A DNA stretch of 60,000 nucleotides from Cryptomeria japonica (GCF_030272615.1 NC_081414.1:765379483-765439482); one strand, 5' to 3'; shown: positions 11,314-24,911, counted from the stretch's first letter. Notes: generated from the letters alone by a model not told the origin. Translations and numbers: made by a program.

Positions 11314-13152
11314 TTGATCAAAACAACAGAGACAGTTAACATTGGGACAACAGAGCAACCAAAGATCCTACATCCAACAAGTTCTCTGTCAGAACAAGAA
11401 ATCCAACAATATATGGAATTATTCAAACGATGGCAAATCAATTTCGCATGGTCATATGCAGACATGCCAGGATTGGATTCAAAGCTTATTATGCATCACT
11501 TAAATGTCAGTCCAAGAGCCAAACCAGTTAAACATAAATTAAGGAAGATGCATCCACATATCGCTCTCCTAGTCAAAGCAGAAGTAAGGAAATTACTGGA
11601 TGTAGGATTCATCAGACCTGTGGCTTATCCTCAATGGGTATCCAACATCGTTCCCATTTCCAAACTAGATAAAAGTATTAAAATATGCACAAACTTTAGA
11701 GATCTTAATAATGCATGTCCAAAGGATGATTTTCCTTTGCCTAACATTGACATCATTGTAGATTTAACTGTTGGACACTCCATGTTTTCTCTAATGGATG
11801 GTTTTTCTGGATACAATCAGATTAAAATAGCACCTGAAGATCAAGAAAAGAAGGCTTTCACATGTCCGTGGGGTACTTTATGTTGGAATGTCATGCCTTT
11901 TGGACTAAAGAACGCAGGTGCTACATATCAGAGAGCTATGACAATGATATTCCATGACATGATGCATACATTCATGGAAGATTATGTGGATGACATATTT
12001 GCCAAATCATACAACAGAGAAGACCATATAGGAATACTAGAAAAGATCTTTGACAGGTTAGAACAATATAAGCTATGACTCAATCCCAAGAAATGTGCCT
12101 TTGGTGTCACTTCAGGCAAACTATTGGGCTACATTGTTTCAGCTAGAGGTATCGAAGTAGATCCAGCTAAGGTCAAAGCAATCATGGAAATGACATCTCC
12201 TCGGCAAATCAGTCAACTAAGATCACTTCAAGGAAGACTACAGTCAATCATAAGATTTGTTGCTCAACTAGTCAATAAATGCCAACCATTTACTCATCTA
12301 TTGCATAAAAATGTTACTTTTAGGTGGGACCATCAATGCGAGGATGCATTCAATAAGATCAAGGCCTATCTCATGCAACCACCCATCCTAATGTCACCAA
12401 TTCTAGGAAAGCCATTGTTACTCTATGTATCAACCACCAAAGTATCATTAGGAGTCCTGCTTGCACAACAAGACAATGAAGGAAAAGAATGAGCCATCTA
12501 CTACATCAAAAGAACATTAGTAGGATACGAGATCAACTATTCACCAACAGAAAAAACATGTTTGGCGGTAGTTTTTACTTCTCAAAAATTAAGGTACTAT
12601 CTACTATCTTACTCCATCAATTTGATTGCTAAAATTGATCCATTAAAGTATTTGCTCAACAAGGCAACATTAACAGGACGACTAGCAAAATGGATTATGA
12701 TTCTAAGTGAGTTTGATATTGAGTATGTTGACAGAAAAGCTATAAAGGGGCAAGTCATTGCAGACCAACTAGTAGAGGCACCACTTCAAGATGATCATCC
12801 TTTATAGATTGAGTTTCCCGATGCTGATATCCTAATGGTCACCACAAAAACATGGCAATTATACTTTGATGGTTCATATACACAACATGGATCGGGAGTA
12901 GGCATTCTATTCATCACACCAGAAGGTCATACAATTCCAAAAGCATACAAATTAAGTTTTCCATGCACCAACAATCCAACAGAATATGAAGCTTTGGTTA
13001 CAGGTATCAAAATGGCTATAGAATGGAACATTACACAACTTCAAGTCTTTGGAGACTCTCAGCTTGTCATCAATCAAATCAATGATGATTATCAAACAAA
13101 GTATGAAAAGTTAATGCCTTATAAGAAGATGGTTGATGATGTCAAGAAATAA
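11314..13152 (+). pseudogene. Reverse transcriptase, RNase H and second RNase H of element A (broken)
   Basis: RT fills 11314-12078, with FRDLNNACPKDDFPLPNID, the FSGYNQI palm motif and an intact YVDD catalytic box, then a TGA at 12076. The thumb and first RNase H follow at 12124-12492 and 12562-12807, separated by a TGA; as usual in Tat elements the first RNase H lacks the normal DAS aspartate. The second RNase H at 12835-13152 keeps FDGSYTQHGSG, EYEAL and FGDSQL, three of the catalytic acidic positions, and ends in TAA. Domain order and sequence match element C closely. Stops show it is dead. Confidence 0.88.
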
Positions 13153-14600
13153 TTTGTAGAAATAACTTTTCAGCAGATTCCAAGGAATGACAACAAAGCA
13201 GCAGATGCCATGGCAACACTTGCTTCTCTACTTCAAACACAGGAAAATCAAGAGCATTACGAATTCTTGGTGGAAGAATTGTTTTACCCTGCACATAATT
13301 GTCCTGATTCCCAAACTATTTGTCACCTTGTTGGGTATGATTCCTCCCACTATGGCCAAACTTACACATACCTGAAAGATAATATCCTCCCTCCCGACTT
13401 ATCAAAAAACCAAAAGAGAAACTTTATTCGCCAATCCTCCCATTATACTCTCGTCGCGGATACCCTTTTTAAACGAGGTCTGGACGATACTCTTTTAAGA
13501 TGTCTCGAACAAGAAGAATCTAAGAAGGCCTTAAATGAAGTCCATAACGACATTTGTGGCACTCATTCAAGTGGCCTTACCCTTTCAAAAAAACTCATAC
13601 TCTTGAGCTATTATTGGCGAACTATGGAACGAGATTCTTTTCAGATAACTAAAACATGCAAACAATTTCAAATCCATGGAAATTTGATTCATGCACCTGC
13701 ACAAGAACTTCATGTTGTGGCAACGTCTTGGCCTTTCTGCCAATGGGGTCTTGATCTAGTAGGAAAGATAAATCCTTCTCCATCCAATGGTCACAAATTC
13801 ATCCTTGTAGCTACAAAATATTTCACAAAATGGATTGAGGCAGTACTTCTCATCAATATCACAAGAAAACAAATTCTTGCATTTATCTTGAACTACATTT
13901 GTTGCTATGGAATACCCATGACCATTATCACTGATAATGGGCGACCGTTCAAGAACCAAGATGTACAAGAACTATGTGATAAATTCAAGATCCAACACAA
14001 ATTTTCAATACCTACTATCCACAAGGGAATGGGCAAGCAGAGGCATCAAACAAAACCATTCTGAAAATCCTCAAAAAGACCGTGAATGATGCTGGAAGAG
14101 ATTGACATATTCAATTGAACCCTTCTCTACGGGCCTATCGTACCAGTATCCGTACACCAACAGGTGCCACACCTTTATCTCTTGTCTATGGATAAGAAGC
14201 AATACTGCCAATAGAAGTGGAGATACCTTCTCTACGAGTATCATTAAAAGACCTTATCTTAGATAAAGAACAACGAGTATCTAGATTGCAAGAATTAGAA
14301 TTGATCCATGAACGAAGACAAAATGTTTTTGATCATTTAAAGGTCTATTAGCAAAGAATGTGTCGTAGTTACAATCACAAGGTCAAACCAAGAGCATTTC
14401 AAGTTGGGGAACTAGCACTAAAAGAAAATCCATGCAACCAAGTAGATCGAGAAAAGAAAGGGAAGTTTGAACCAAACTGGTTAGGTTCGTTTGTGGTCAC
14501 AACAGTATTTAGGTCAGGAGCATATCATCTATCAACACAGGACAAGGATTAGCTCGAGGAACCCATCAATAGCATGCATCTGAAGAAGTTTTATGTCTAA
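13153..14600 (+). pseudogene. Integrase of element A (broken)
   Basis: Continues the polyprotein. The HHCC zinc region is at about 13530-13680, but the last cysteine pair reads CKQF instead of CxxC. The core keeps GLDLVG and ITDNGRPF (the two Asp of DDE). A frameshift near 14015 destroys the PYYPQGNGQAE stretch with the catalytic Glu, and several stops follow. The C-terminal domain (CRSYNHKVKPRAF ... GKFEPNWLG) is readable at 14358-14552. The original stop codon is TAA at 14598-14600. Confidence 0.88.
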
Positions 14601-16347
14601 AAAAGTAGAAAATCCAAAAACAGTGAAAAAGCAAAAAAAACAAAAACAACAAAAACATTGAAAAAAAATAAAAAAAGAGAAAAAAATAAAATAAAATAAA
14701 AATAAAATATGAGAAAAAGTGCAATAAAAACAGATGGTGAAAACCTGGCAAACAGGCCTTATCTGTCGGCTAGCTCTCCCATCTATTAGTTCATGCATAC
14801 TTCCAGTTGCATTCATTTTCCATCGGTGTTGTTCATATCCATAATAAGCCTTTGTACATACGTAGGTGATTTCTCACCATGGTTTGGATCATTGGGTATA
14901 TCATAATGACTTTGTTTCTAGACTTGGGGCAAAATCCTACACCTAGCTGGGGGCAAATTTTTTGATCATTTTGGGATTCATCAAACAGGAAGAACAATAG
15001 TTAGGAAACTCTTATCAAGCAAAAACTGAGACACATCCAATGTTGAACACGAGATCAATTTGTCCACCATCAAACTATCACATGTCAATCTAAGTACACC
15101 ACACAATTTTCAATGGATGATATCTTTTGGATAATGATTTTAACACGATTGTTCAACTTTTCTATCTTGATTTTCGCTATCATGATTTCCGAGTGACTCC
15201 AGGATGTCTCTGACTAGAGGAACAAGGAAGGAACATGATATTTTTCTTGCCTGCTATCTGTAAATTAATCATTAATATGTGCAAAGTTATCTTAGGACAT
15301 GATCATCAGAGTATCATCGAAGACATTTCCGATTTGCGTATAGAAATGGTTAATGCTGCTTGTTTTACACAAGCAACACTCAGGTCATCTTGGTTCAATT
15401 ATGCCTCGATGCTTGTGCTAACTTGCAATATCAAAATCCAGGAAAATAGTGCTCAGGTCATCATGGTTTAATTATACCATCGATGTTTTCACTCACTTCC
15501 CACATTTTAAAAGCAAAAGCTCAATGATGACAAAACACAATAACCCAGTGATTGGTTCGGTCGTAGCTTTGCATTTCATTTGCATTGGCGTTTGCATTTA
15601 GCTTGCATTTCATTCTTGCATGTGATCCCACAAGCTCATCTTATTCAAGGTTAAATCTATCACAGGAATCATCAAAGACTCATCTCTCTCTCCAGATATT
15701 GTCGACCCAACGCAAATTTTATGTTACCCCCTCAATAGAACCAACATCAGCATATCCGAATCTTTCTACAACTTGATATCAACAAAATGTCAGTTCTTTA
15801 TCCAACCAATCTTATCAATTCTATCAATCAATTACATCTAAATCTATTATATCATGTCTTATACATGATGTATCTTTCCTGGAACCAGACGTTTTGATCA
15901 AGTCTTATATAGGATATATCATTCCTGAAACCAGACGCTTGATCATCTTTGTCTTATACAGGATATATCGTTCCTGAAAGCAGACGCCTTGATCATCTTT
16001 GTCTTATACAGAAGGTTTCATTCTTGAAACCCGACTGAATCTCGATCTTATCAATCTAATAAATCAAGCTCTATCAATCATCGAGAATCACATCATCATG
16101 ATCAAAGAAATCGTACTTTCATCAATCAACATTGCAGAAATCGAATCATTTCTAATCGGGATATCAATTTTGTAAAAATTCATACACTCCAAAGGTCAAT
16201 TATCTCAATTGATCTCCCGAGGGGGCATCATCGTACCGTAATTTATCAATTAATGTCCCTGGCATCGTATCAAACCAATATCATTAGCAAAATGAGATTA
16301 TTCTTTGAATCAACGTGTCATCACACCTTGCTTTAAAGAGGGGCGAA
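14601..16347 (+). other. Non-coding 3' region of element A with conserved modules
   Basis: No coding frame. In order: an A-rich linker (14601-14735); the GGTGAAAACC hairpin module (14736-14760); G-rich GGGGCAAAATCC; a CTCCAGGATGTCTCTGACTAGAG block near 15195-15218; paired GGTTCAATTATRCC motifs at 15379-15405 and 15452-15478 (73 bp apart); tandem CTTATACAGG repeats at 15855-16036; a long stem-loop at 16155-16219 followed by GGGGGCAT; and the PPT (about 16333-16347, AAAGAGGGGCGAA). Each block recurs in element B and some recur in C. There is no trace of the antisense PMD gene found in C. Confidence 0.7.
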
Positions 16348-17643
16348 TGTATACACCTAAAAATGGTCTGAAGATAATTAATTAAATAAGCAATTATTTA
16401 ATTAATCCACCTTCCTAATTTAATTGAATTCATTAGCAATTTGATTAAATTCTCCCTTTCATCTACTTATTAATAAATCTAAAGATTTATTTAGTAGGTT
16501 CATTTTAATAGTCCCCTTTTGATTAATTAATTCAAATGAATTAATCCTCCCCCCATTCTATCAATTCTTCTAATCCCCTAATTAATTAAAATAAATCAAT
16601 TTATGAGTTGTTGAAAATTAATTAGTCTTTTCCTATTATTTGAATTTTCAAATTAATTAATCCTCCCCCCATTCAATCAATTCTTCTAATCCACTAATTA
16701 ATTAAAACAAATCAATTTATGAGTTGTTGAAAATTAATTAATCTTTTCCTATTATTTGAATTTTTAAATTCAAATCACCCACATGCCTCCTAGCTTCTAA
16801 CCACCTAACCTAACCATCCCTCTAACCTAACCCATTCCACCTAACCTTGGGTTTAACTAACCCTATCCTATCTTGCACATCCTAACATCCTTATCCTAAC
16901 CTCCTATGGCGTGGATATTCTTCCCTTGAGACACATGGCACTTTGGCCACATGTCTCCCCTCTTGGACACTTGCCCTCTTATGAGAAAGGCTCCTTGACA
17001 CTTGTCACCATAGAGATGACAAGTGTCCCTTCCTCTAATCTCTTCTCCAACCTCCTTCAATTTCACCCTTGATATCTTCAGACTCAATCTTGACCGTTGA
17101 TTCCTGCCACCTCACCTTTGGCCTTGGAAATCCTATAAATATCTCTCATTTTGGAGCACAAAGGATCCCATCTCATTATCAATTTAGGCATTGTTACTAT
17201 AGGCATATTCATTTTAGCATATCATTTAAAAGCATTGTTATTATAGGCAATTGCATCTTAGATCTAGTTTAATTTGATCATTTTTTAGAATAATTGTTGA
17301 ATTGTGTAACTTAATCAATCTCTATTCTAGCTTAATTGCATCATCATCATAGCTTAATCATGCATATCATTAGCTTAATTAGCCTCTTGGATCAATCTAG
17401 CATAATAAATCTCATTGAGCTTGCATATCATTATCATTTCAAATCCTCCATCTAGGTGTAGTCAAGTCACTGGGATTGCTTATCCAGATCTGAGAGAAAA
17501 TTCATACCCGCATCTCTTAGGAGGCGATAGGTCACTTTGTCATGGTTTATCTTTCATTTTCTTTTAATTTTCTAACCATGCTTGTAATGATCTATTGAGT
17601 GTTTGTGTTGCAGTTGTAGGTACCACACTTCATAGGCATGACA
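16348..17643 (+). repeat. 3' LTR of element A
   Basis: Starts TGTATACACCTAAAAATGG after the PPT and ends CATGACA. TATAAATA is at 17134-17141. It is about 119 bp longer than the 5' LTR because a block starting TCCTCCCCCCATTC is present twice in tandem (about 16545-16660 and 16661-16776, period 116). Confidence 0.9.
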
Positions 17644-18828
17644 TACACTATTTGGAGTAATTGGATATGTTGGAAAACATCAACACTTGTTTCTGGCACC
17701 AAGAAGAGAGAAAAATATGGGATTTATGAAGTTAGAAGTGTCTAGGATGTCATAGAAGAAGAGAGGGGGTGACAATGCAACAATGAATTGGGACAACCAA
17801 ATGATTGCATAGCAAGAAAAGAAGCACAAAAAAGGTGGTCATGTGGGAGTTTTGTTATTGGGAGTAAGAACAAAAAGGCAAGAGAAGGCAATGTGACCAA
17901 TGATGAAATTCTATAAATTCAAAGAAGGCTACATTTTTATCATAAAGGAGGGGTAAATTTTTTATGAAAAACAAGAAGTACAAAGCAATGACATTTCATA
18001 GCCCTATCAAGCTCAACTAAGTGAAGCAACTGTTGAGACGAATCCGGGGGTAACTAGCCCCAATCCACAACGTTCCAATCATGAATATGATCAGAGGTCC
18101 ACTTGGGCAAACAATCAGAAACACCATTCCATTCTCTAGGAATAAGTTGGGGTTGCCATTTGTGAAAGCTACCATTTGTCTTTATATGAAGATTATTAAA
18201 TTCAAGGGAAATGGTTGAAAATAATCTAAAACAAGAGAGACTAACATTTCATCCCTATGTAAGCATATTAGTTGGATAACAAATGCAAGAATCTTATTTT
18301 TAGTTTTAATAAAAAATAAACAACTATTTTAAATTCCTTTAGTGTTGTGTTGACACGGTGTTGCCTCATTTGTGTGACTTGGGATTCCTCGTTGATTAAA
18401 TGTTTATTTGCTTGCTTGTGGTGGTGAATAGTTTCTCATTTTGTGTATTGAGAGTTATATATGTGCATGTGTGCATTTCATCGTTGCTTGTAGTTTAGTA
18501 AGGTTGAACATTCAAGAAAAAAGGTAACCTATACCAATTGTGAAATGAGCCTTTTTTGGTAGAAATATACTTACAATAGTGACTAGGTGTCTACATAGTG
18601 GTCAACTTGTAGCATCTAATTACTTCCAATGATTGTGTATTGGGAGTACAATTTTCTCTTGGTGTTGTAGGTGGTTTGTGGTGGCATCAGGAGGTTATTC
18701 AACCAAATATTACTTTAACTTGAATGCATTTACCATAGAGTTTTCTCTGAAATCAAATATACTTGTCTTGTTTGCAAAGACTTTAACAAGTTTTGTGCCT
18801 TGCACATTGTTTATTATAAAACATAGGC
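17644..18828. other. Rest of the copia LTR and intergenic DNA
   Basis: 17644-17685 continues the antisense copia LTR cut by element A (TATTTGGAGTAATTGGA also occurs just left of element A). The rest is AT-rich. A short open run at about 18000-18140 (ATVETNPGVTSPNPQRSNH) looks faintly protein-like but has no start, partner or recognisable family. Confidence 0.4.
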
Positions 18829-18860
18829 TGGGTGAACTCACAATAATGGTTCCCACTTTT

Positions 18861-19635
18861 TTGCCACTTTTGACACTGAGATGAACATTTTTAAAATAAT
18901 CTTCAACTTTTGACAACTATAACTTTTAAACTATTAAGAATTTGAAGAGGATGTAAATTAGTGATTTGTAGCATTTTGTTTGTAGATTTTATATATATTT
19001 TTGTTCAATTTTTTTTGAAGATTTGTTTTTAAAAAAAATTCCATCTCCCTCGAAAAGTAGTTTTTTATAGCAAACTACATTTTTTAAGAGTGATGTGCCT
19101 TCTGAAACGCATAACTTTTTTTCTATAAATGATAAAAACTCAATTCTTTCGAATTTTGGTTTGTAACATCAATATCCAGGGCTTGTAGTTGGTTTGATAG
19201 TGATATGTTGAATATTTTTTATTTTATTAAGTTTTGAAGTCCAACTAATTATATTTTAGACATTGGTGTACATTTGAACACATAACTTGTTCTCTATATA
19301 TCGATTCAATTTTTTTTTTGTTAGAAAGAAGACATCAATACCGAAGGCATATATATTTTTCAGATTTTTTTTGAATTAGTTTCCTATTTTTCCTAATGCA
19401 TTGAACAAAGAAGTTCATGTTCGGTGAAAAACCAATATTTCATAAAATTAAAAAGAAACAAGATCATAATAAATTCACAATGTAATAAAATTATACTCGT
19501 TGGAAAGCTTGCTCTGAGCACTACCATCTTAAATTTTTGGGTTATCAAGATTCTTTCATTTGAGTCTTGAACCAAAAGTTTGAAGATAAAAAATTCTCAA
19601 AATTCTGAAGAATTTGGGGAGAGATGTCAAAAAAG
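18861..19635. other. AT-rich subterminal DNA of the putative TIR element
   Basis: T-rich and A-rich stretches with phrases such as GAACGCATAACTT-like and CATAACTTGTTCTC repeated loosely. No coding frame or structured repeat is supported. Confidence 0.35.
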
Positions 19636-19800
19636 GGTAGTTCGTACGAATAGGGGTTTGAACAAAGGGGGGTTCACTCGAACCATAGGGGGTTCGTTCA
19701 AACCCCCTGGGTAGAATAATGACACAAACATTCACATAATTGCATAGTTCGAACGAACCCGACCTTTTGTAATGATTGTTGTTCGTACAAACCCCAGCCG
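19636..19800. repeat. TTCG/CGAA palindromic repeat cluster (left subterminal)
   Basis: Five or six short inverted units in 165 bp: GTTCGTACGAA, GGGTTTGAAC, GGTTCACTCGAACC, GGGGGTTCGTTCAAACCCCC, GTTCGAACGAAC and GTTCGTACAAACCCC. The same kind of unit (GGGTTCGATCGAACCC) recurs at 44330-44436 near the opposite terminal repeat. Confidence 0.6.
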
Positions 19801-20649
19801 ACGCAAATTTTCATTTAAAAAAAATTTATTATGTCATATTAATATAGATTTTTTTTTCATTTTTTTACACACAAATGATCAAAACAATTCATATTTTTGA
19901 ATGAAAGAAGACATTTGCAAGTTATTTTGAGGGCAATAATTGAAAGATATTTGAAGGTTATTTTAAAAGCATGGGGAACAAGAAGAGAAGGCAAAATAAG
20001 TCTTCAAGGAATTATTCACCCGAAACGGAACAGATATATCAAGAACAAAGAAGGCAAAGATATTATGATGCAAGTATGTATTTTTATTTAATTTCTATTT
20101 AATTTTATAATTTTCGTACTGAAAATTGTGTTTATTTTATAATATTAGTTAAATATTTTTTATGTTATAATTTTATGAAAATTATTTTAAATAATATTAA
20201 TTAAATTAATTTAATTTAATTTATATAATAATTCTATCTTAATTAATTATAAATGATGTTATTTTTATTAAATAAATTGGAAATGGTAGGATTAAAAAAT
20301 AATCTTGTTTCAATTAAAAATAATTTTGTTTTAATTTGAAATAATGTGTGTATTTGCATTTCAAATTCCATTAACTTGCTTGTTGTGTAATTGACATTTT
20401 CTCTCCCCCTTAAGTCCATTTATAATAGATAGTTTTAATTTAAAATTTAGATCTTTAGGACCCCTCTCTTTCCCATTTATAATTTATAATTTATAATTTA
20501 TAGTTTAATTTAGATAGTCCATAAATATATAATTGAATTTAGATTTTGGAACCAAGTATCTTTTTGGTTTAGCAAACACTTCAATTGGTGCTCTAAAATT
20601 AACAAACTTGTCTTTTATGTCTTGAGCAATATGTTGTTTTTGTTTTATC

Positions 20650-21064
20650 CTTAAAAAGGGGCCTGCCTCCCGAGTAGCCCTTAAGGCTTGGTGAGAGGGA
20701 ACGACCCAAAGTGGTAACAAGAGGAAGGCCACGATGGAGTTCACTGCAGAAGCTTCTTCTTCTCGCAAGAAGAAGGTATCAGTTCCTTCCAATGACGCTT
20801 CCACTTCTTCAAATTGAATTGCTTGACTTACATATCTGAAGGATGTTTTTGATATTTTGGGAACTTGCTAGTTATCGATTCCATGATAAGCATCATAAAA
20901 TTGGAAACAAGAGGAAGACCGTAGTGGAGTTCACTGCAGAAGCTTCTTCTTCTCGCAAGAAGAAGGTATCAGTTCCTTCCGATGATGCTTCCACTTCTTC
21001 AAATTGAATTGCTCGATTTACATATCTGAAGGATTTTTTTGATATTTTGGGAACTTGCTAGTTA
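20650..21064 (+). pseudogene. Duplicated 3'-exon-like gene fragment (unrecognised)
   Basis: Two direct copies of about 159 bp, 20716-20874 and 20906-21064 (period 190), about 95% identical. Each contains the same short coding-like end: MEFTAEASSSRKKKVSVPS in the first (Val for Met in the second), then NDASTSSN or DDASTSSN and TGA. Upstream of the first copy the frame stays open back to about 20650 with one TGA. The basic SRKKKV run resembles a nuclear localisation signal. It looks like the last exon of a host gene carried as a fragment, then duplicated. Family unknown. Confidence 0.4.
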
Positions 21065-21327
21065 AATGTTTTATGTCGATACTATATGACATATATACTT
21101 TTATATAGTTCTATAAAATTATATATAAACTTGCAGTGTTAAAGAGCATTTTGGTAGAAAAATCTCTTCTCTTAATTTTTTTCCTTTGTAAATATCAAGT
21201 TGTATCAAATATTAGTTGCATTTTGAATATTTGCAACTTAGTTTAGGCACTGCCAATACTTTAATTTCTGGCATATTGTAATACTTTCTATTATTAATAT
21301 AATTATGTGGCTACTGCCTTTTATTTA

Positions 21328-21353
21328 AAATAATAATAATAATAATAATAATA
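21328..21353. repeat. (TAA)n microsatellite
   Basis: About eight consecutive TAA units. Confidence 0.9.
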
Positions 21354-22686
21354 GTTTTCAAACAATTGATATCAAATGTGAGTTTCACTGGATTTGTGTC
21401 ATTTTACAATTTAGATTTGTTTAGAATGATTTTTTAACAATTCTATGACTTTAGAAATACTTAGATGATGTGGAGATTTTTTTTTACAATTCTACGATTT
21501 TAGAAATACTTTAGAAATAGTATTTATAATCATCTTTAATCTAGCTGAACACAAATTCAAACATGATATATATTCAAGTGAACTAAACATTTTCTTAGAA
21601 ATTTCAAACACACATGATCTAGATATTTAAGTATTATCAAACACGTGTGTACACATATGATAATGCTTACATACAATATAATCAAACACATGCATATATA
21701 TAAAGTATAATCAAACGTGCAAGTATGATCAAACATAAACTATATAAAGTATAATCTAACGTGCACATAATATAATCTGAATACATAACAATATAAAGTA
21801 AGTGCAAGAATACAAGCTCAATATAAAGTAACTCTGAATACATGGGTAAGTGCACCAAGATGGTGAACAAAAAGGGGGGTATAAGTGGCCACTTTTTTTT
21901 TTTTCCTGAAAACGGGTAAACCTGAACTTCAAAGAGATATTTTAAGGTCATGCACTAAAAACTAGGAGTTGAGAAAAGACTAAGAATTGTAGTGCTCTGA
22001 ATTTAGTTTCTAAACTACTAATTTTTTTAAAAATTGGAAAAGATTAAGAAGGTCAAACCTTTCACGCACGAAAAACTGTTCTTGATTTTTTTAGAAAAAT
22101 ATAACATAGCCGTTTTCATGCGCTGCACAAAATATATAGTTAGATTTACTAGTTTTCAAAACCCTTCGGTAGGATGATAGGTAAGAGTGAGATCTAGAAG
22201 TTGTGTATTTTTTTTTAATTTTCTGTTGAGTATTTTTTTATTTTATGTTTTTTTGAAGTAACCGCATCTTGAAAATTTGGTACCTATTCGTGTGCTGGGC
22301 ATAATTTGCATCAAAATAATTGAGAATGAAAACTTCTTTTTTTAAAAGTGTATAGAATCTAGTTTAGAACAATAGTATGTAATTTATTTTGAATTTGGTC
22401 AAGTTTATCAAAAGTTATTAAAAAAATGGTAGACATATGTCTGTGAGGGCTGTCAAAGCACTGGTAAAGAAAATTAAAGTTTACTATGCTAATGTTGTCT
22501 AAAAATAGAAAAAAGTATATGGTCAAAAAACTGAGAAGGCGTGTGAGATTATGGTGGTAATTTTAGAGATACCCACTTGATCATTTATAAACTTGATGAT
22601 GACAAAGTCGATAAATCATGTTGGAAGATGAAAAAATGTGTAAAGGGACAAAAATGGAGGGAAAATGGGCTTGCAAGCCTTAGGGT

Positions 22687-22916
22687 CATTTTCCAACCCT
22701 CTTACCAAGCCAAAACCCGCACGGGTTTTGAAAAACAAAAATTACTATTCACAGTTTTTCATAACCCGCACGGGTTTTGAAAAACAGAAAGTACTCTTCA
22801 TAGTTCTTCATAACCCGCACGGGTTTTGAAAACCAAAAAGTACTATTCATAGTTCTACATAACCTGTAGAACTAAAACCATTATTTTGTGTTTCACAAAA
22901 CCCGTATGGGTTATGA
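22687..22916. repeat. AACCCGCACGGGTTTTG repeats (left set)
   Basis: Three or four units about 62 bp apart, each with an AACCCGCACGGGTT near-palindrome followed by TTGAAAAACAnAAAnTACT and a CATAGTTCTTCATAACC linker. The fourth unit is more diverged (CCCGTATGGG). Confidence 0.75.
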
Positions 22917-23085
22917 AGACATAATAATGTATGCTTCTAAACATAGCATTTACTACACATATGTATAGACATACATATATAATATGTGTTTATGTATGTA
23001 TATATGCATATCTATAGTTATATATACATATATTAATATAGATATATGTATATATATTTGTATACATGCATGTCTCCCTTATTTT

Positions 23086-24296
<1,211 letters not shown>

Positions 24297-24308
24297 TTTG
24301 GTTCCTAG

Positions 24309-24845
24309 TTCTATATAACCCGTACGGGTTATGCAAAACTAAGACAAAAACTTATAGTTTTGCATAACCCACGGGTTTCTAAAAAGTATAATGTTCCTCA
24401 AAACTCGTATGGGTTTTGAGGAACTTTTCATTTTTTATTATAAAATATAATGTTCCTCAAAACCAGTATGGGTTTTGAGGAACTTTTCATTTTTTATTAT
24501 AAAATATAATGTTCCTCAATACCAGTACAGGTTTTGAGGAACTTTTCACTTTTTAATATAAAATATAGTGTTCTTCAAAGCCAATACGGGTTTTGAGGAG
24601 CTTTTGATTTTTTACTATAAAATATAATGTTCCTCAAAACCCGTACGGGTTTTGAGGAACTTTTGATTTTTTATTATAAAATATACGGGTTTTGAGGAAC
24701 TTTTGATTTTTTATTATAAAATATAATGTTCCTCAAAACCCGTACAGGTTTTGAGGAACTTTTTATTTTTTTAATTGTTTTTGGCTAGGCTTGGTGTTAC
24801 CAAGCCTAGCACATTTTTGAATTTCCAGAACACGCACGGGTTATG
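24309..24845. repeat. Tandem perfect palindromes centred on CCCGTACGGG
   Basis: About seven units, period roughly 62 bp, of the form AAAATATAATGTTCCTCAAA, then ACCCGTACGGGT, then TTTGAGGAAC and TTTTnATTTTTTATTAT. In the best unit (about 24628-24659) a 32-nt segment from GTTCCTC to GAGGAAC is its own reverse complement. Neighbouring units carry one or two changes. Confidence 0.85.
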
Positions 24846-24911
24846 AATTTTTTATTTATTTTTTGCATGTGGCCACTTTTCTGTTCACCATCTTGGTGCA
24901 CTTACCCACAT

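Larger units (their letters stand above)
5665..17643 (+). mobile_element. Element A: decayed Ty3/gypsy LTR retrotransposon, Tat type
   Basis: An 11,979-bp element with two long LTRs (5665-6841 and 16348-17643), a primer-binding site after the 5' LTR and a purine tract before the 3' LTR. The flanking pentamers are GACAC (5660-5664) and TACAC (17644-17648), a target duplication with one mismatch. The internal order is leader, gag/protease remnant, G-patch-like linker, RT, RNase H, a second RNase H, integrase, then a non-coding 3' region. The second RNase H before integrase is the hallmark of the plant Tat lineage. Many stops and frameshifts mean it encodes nothing functional, and the LTRs differ by several percent. 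It sits inside the LTR of the antisense copia fragment. Confidence 0.9.

Noticed and set aside
12745-12760. AAAGGGGCAAGT in pol of element A as a central polypurine tract
   Set aside because: It encodes the conserved IKGQ residues, is deleted in element C, and is not purine-rich in element B.
14532-14816. Minus-strand Phe-rich open frames after pol of element A
   Set aside because: Produced by the A-rich linker read backwards; no conserved content.
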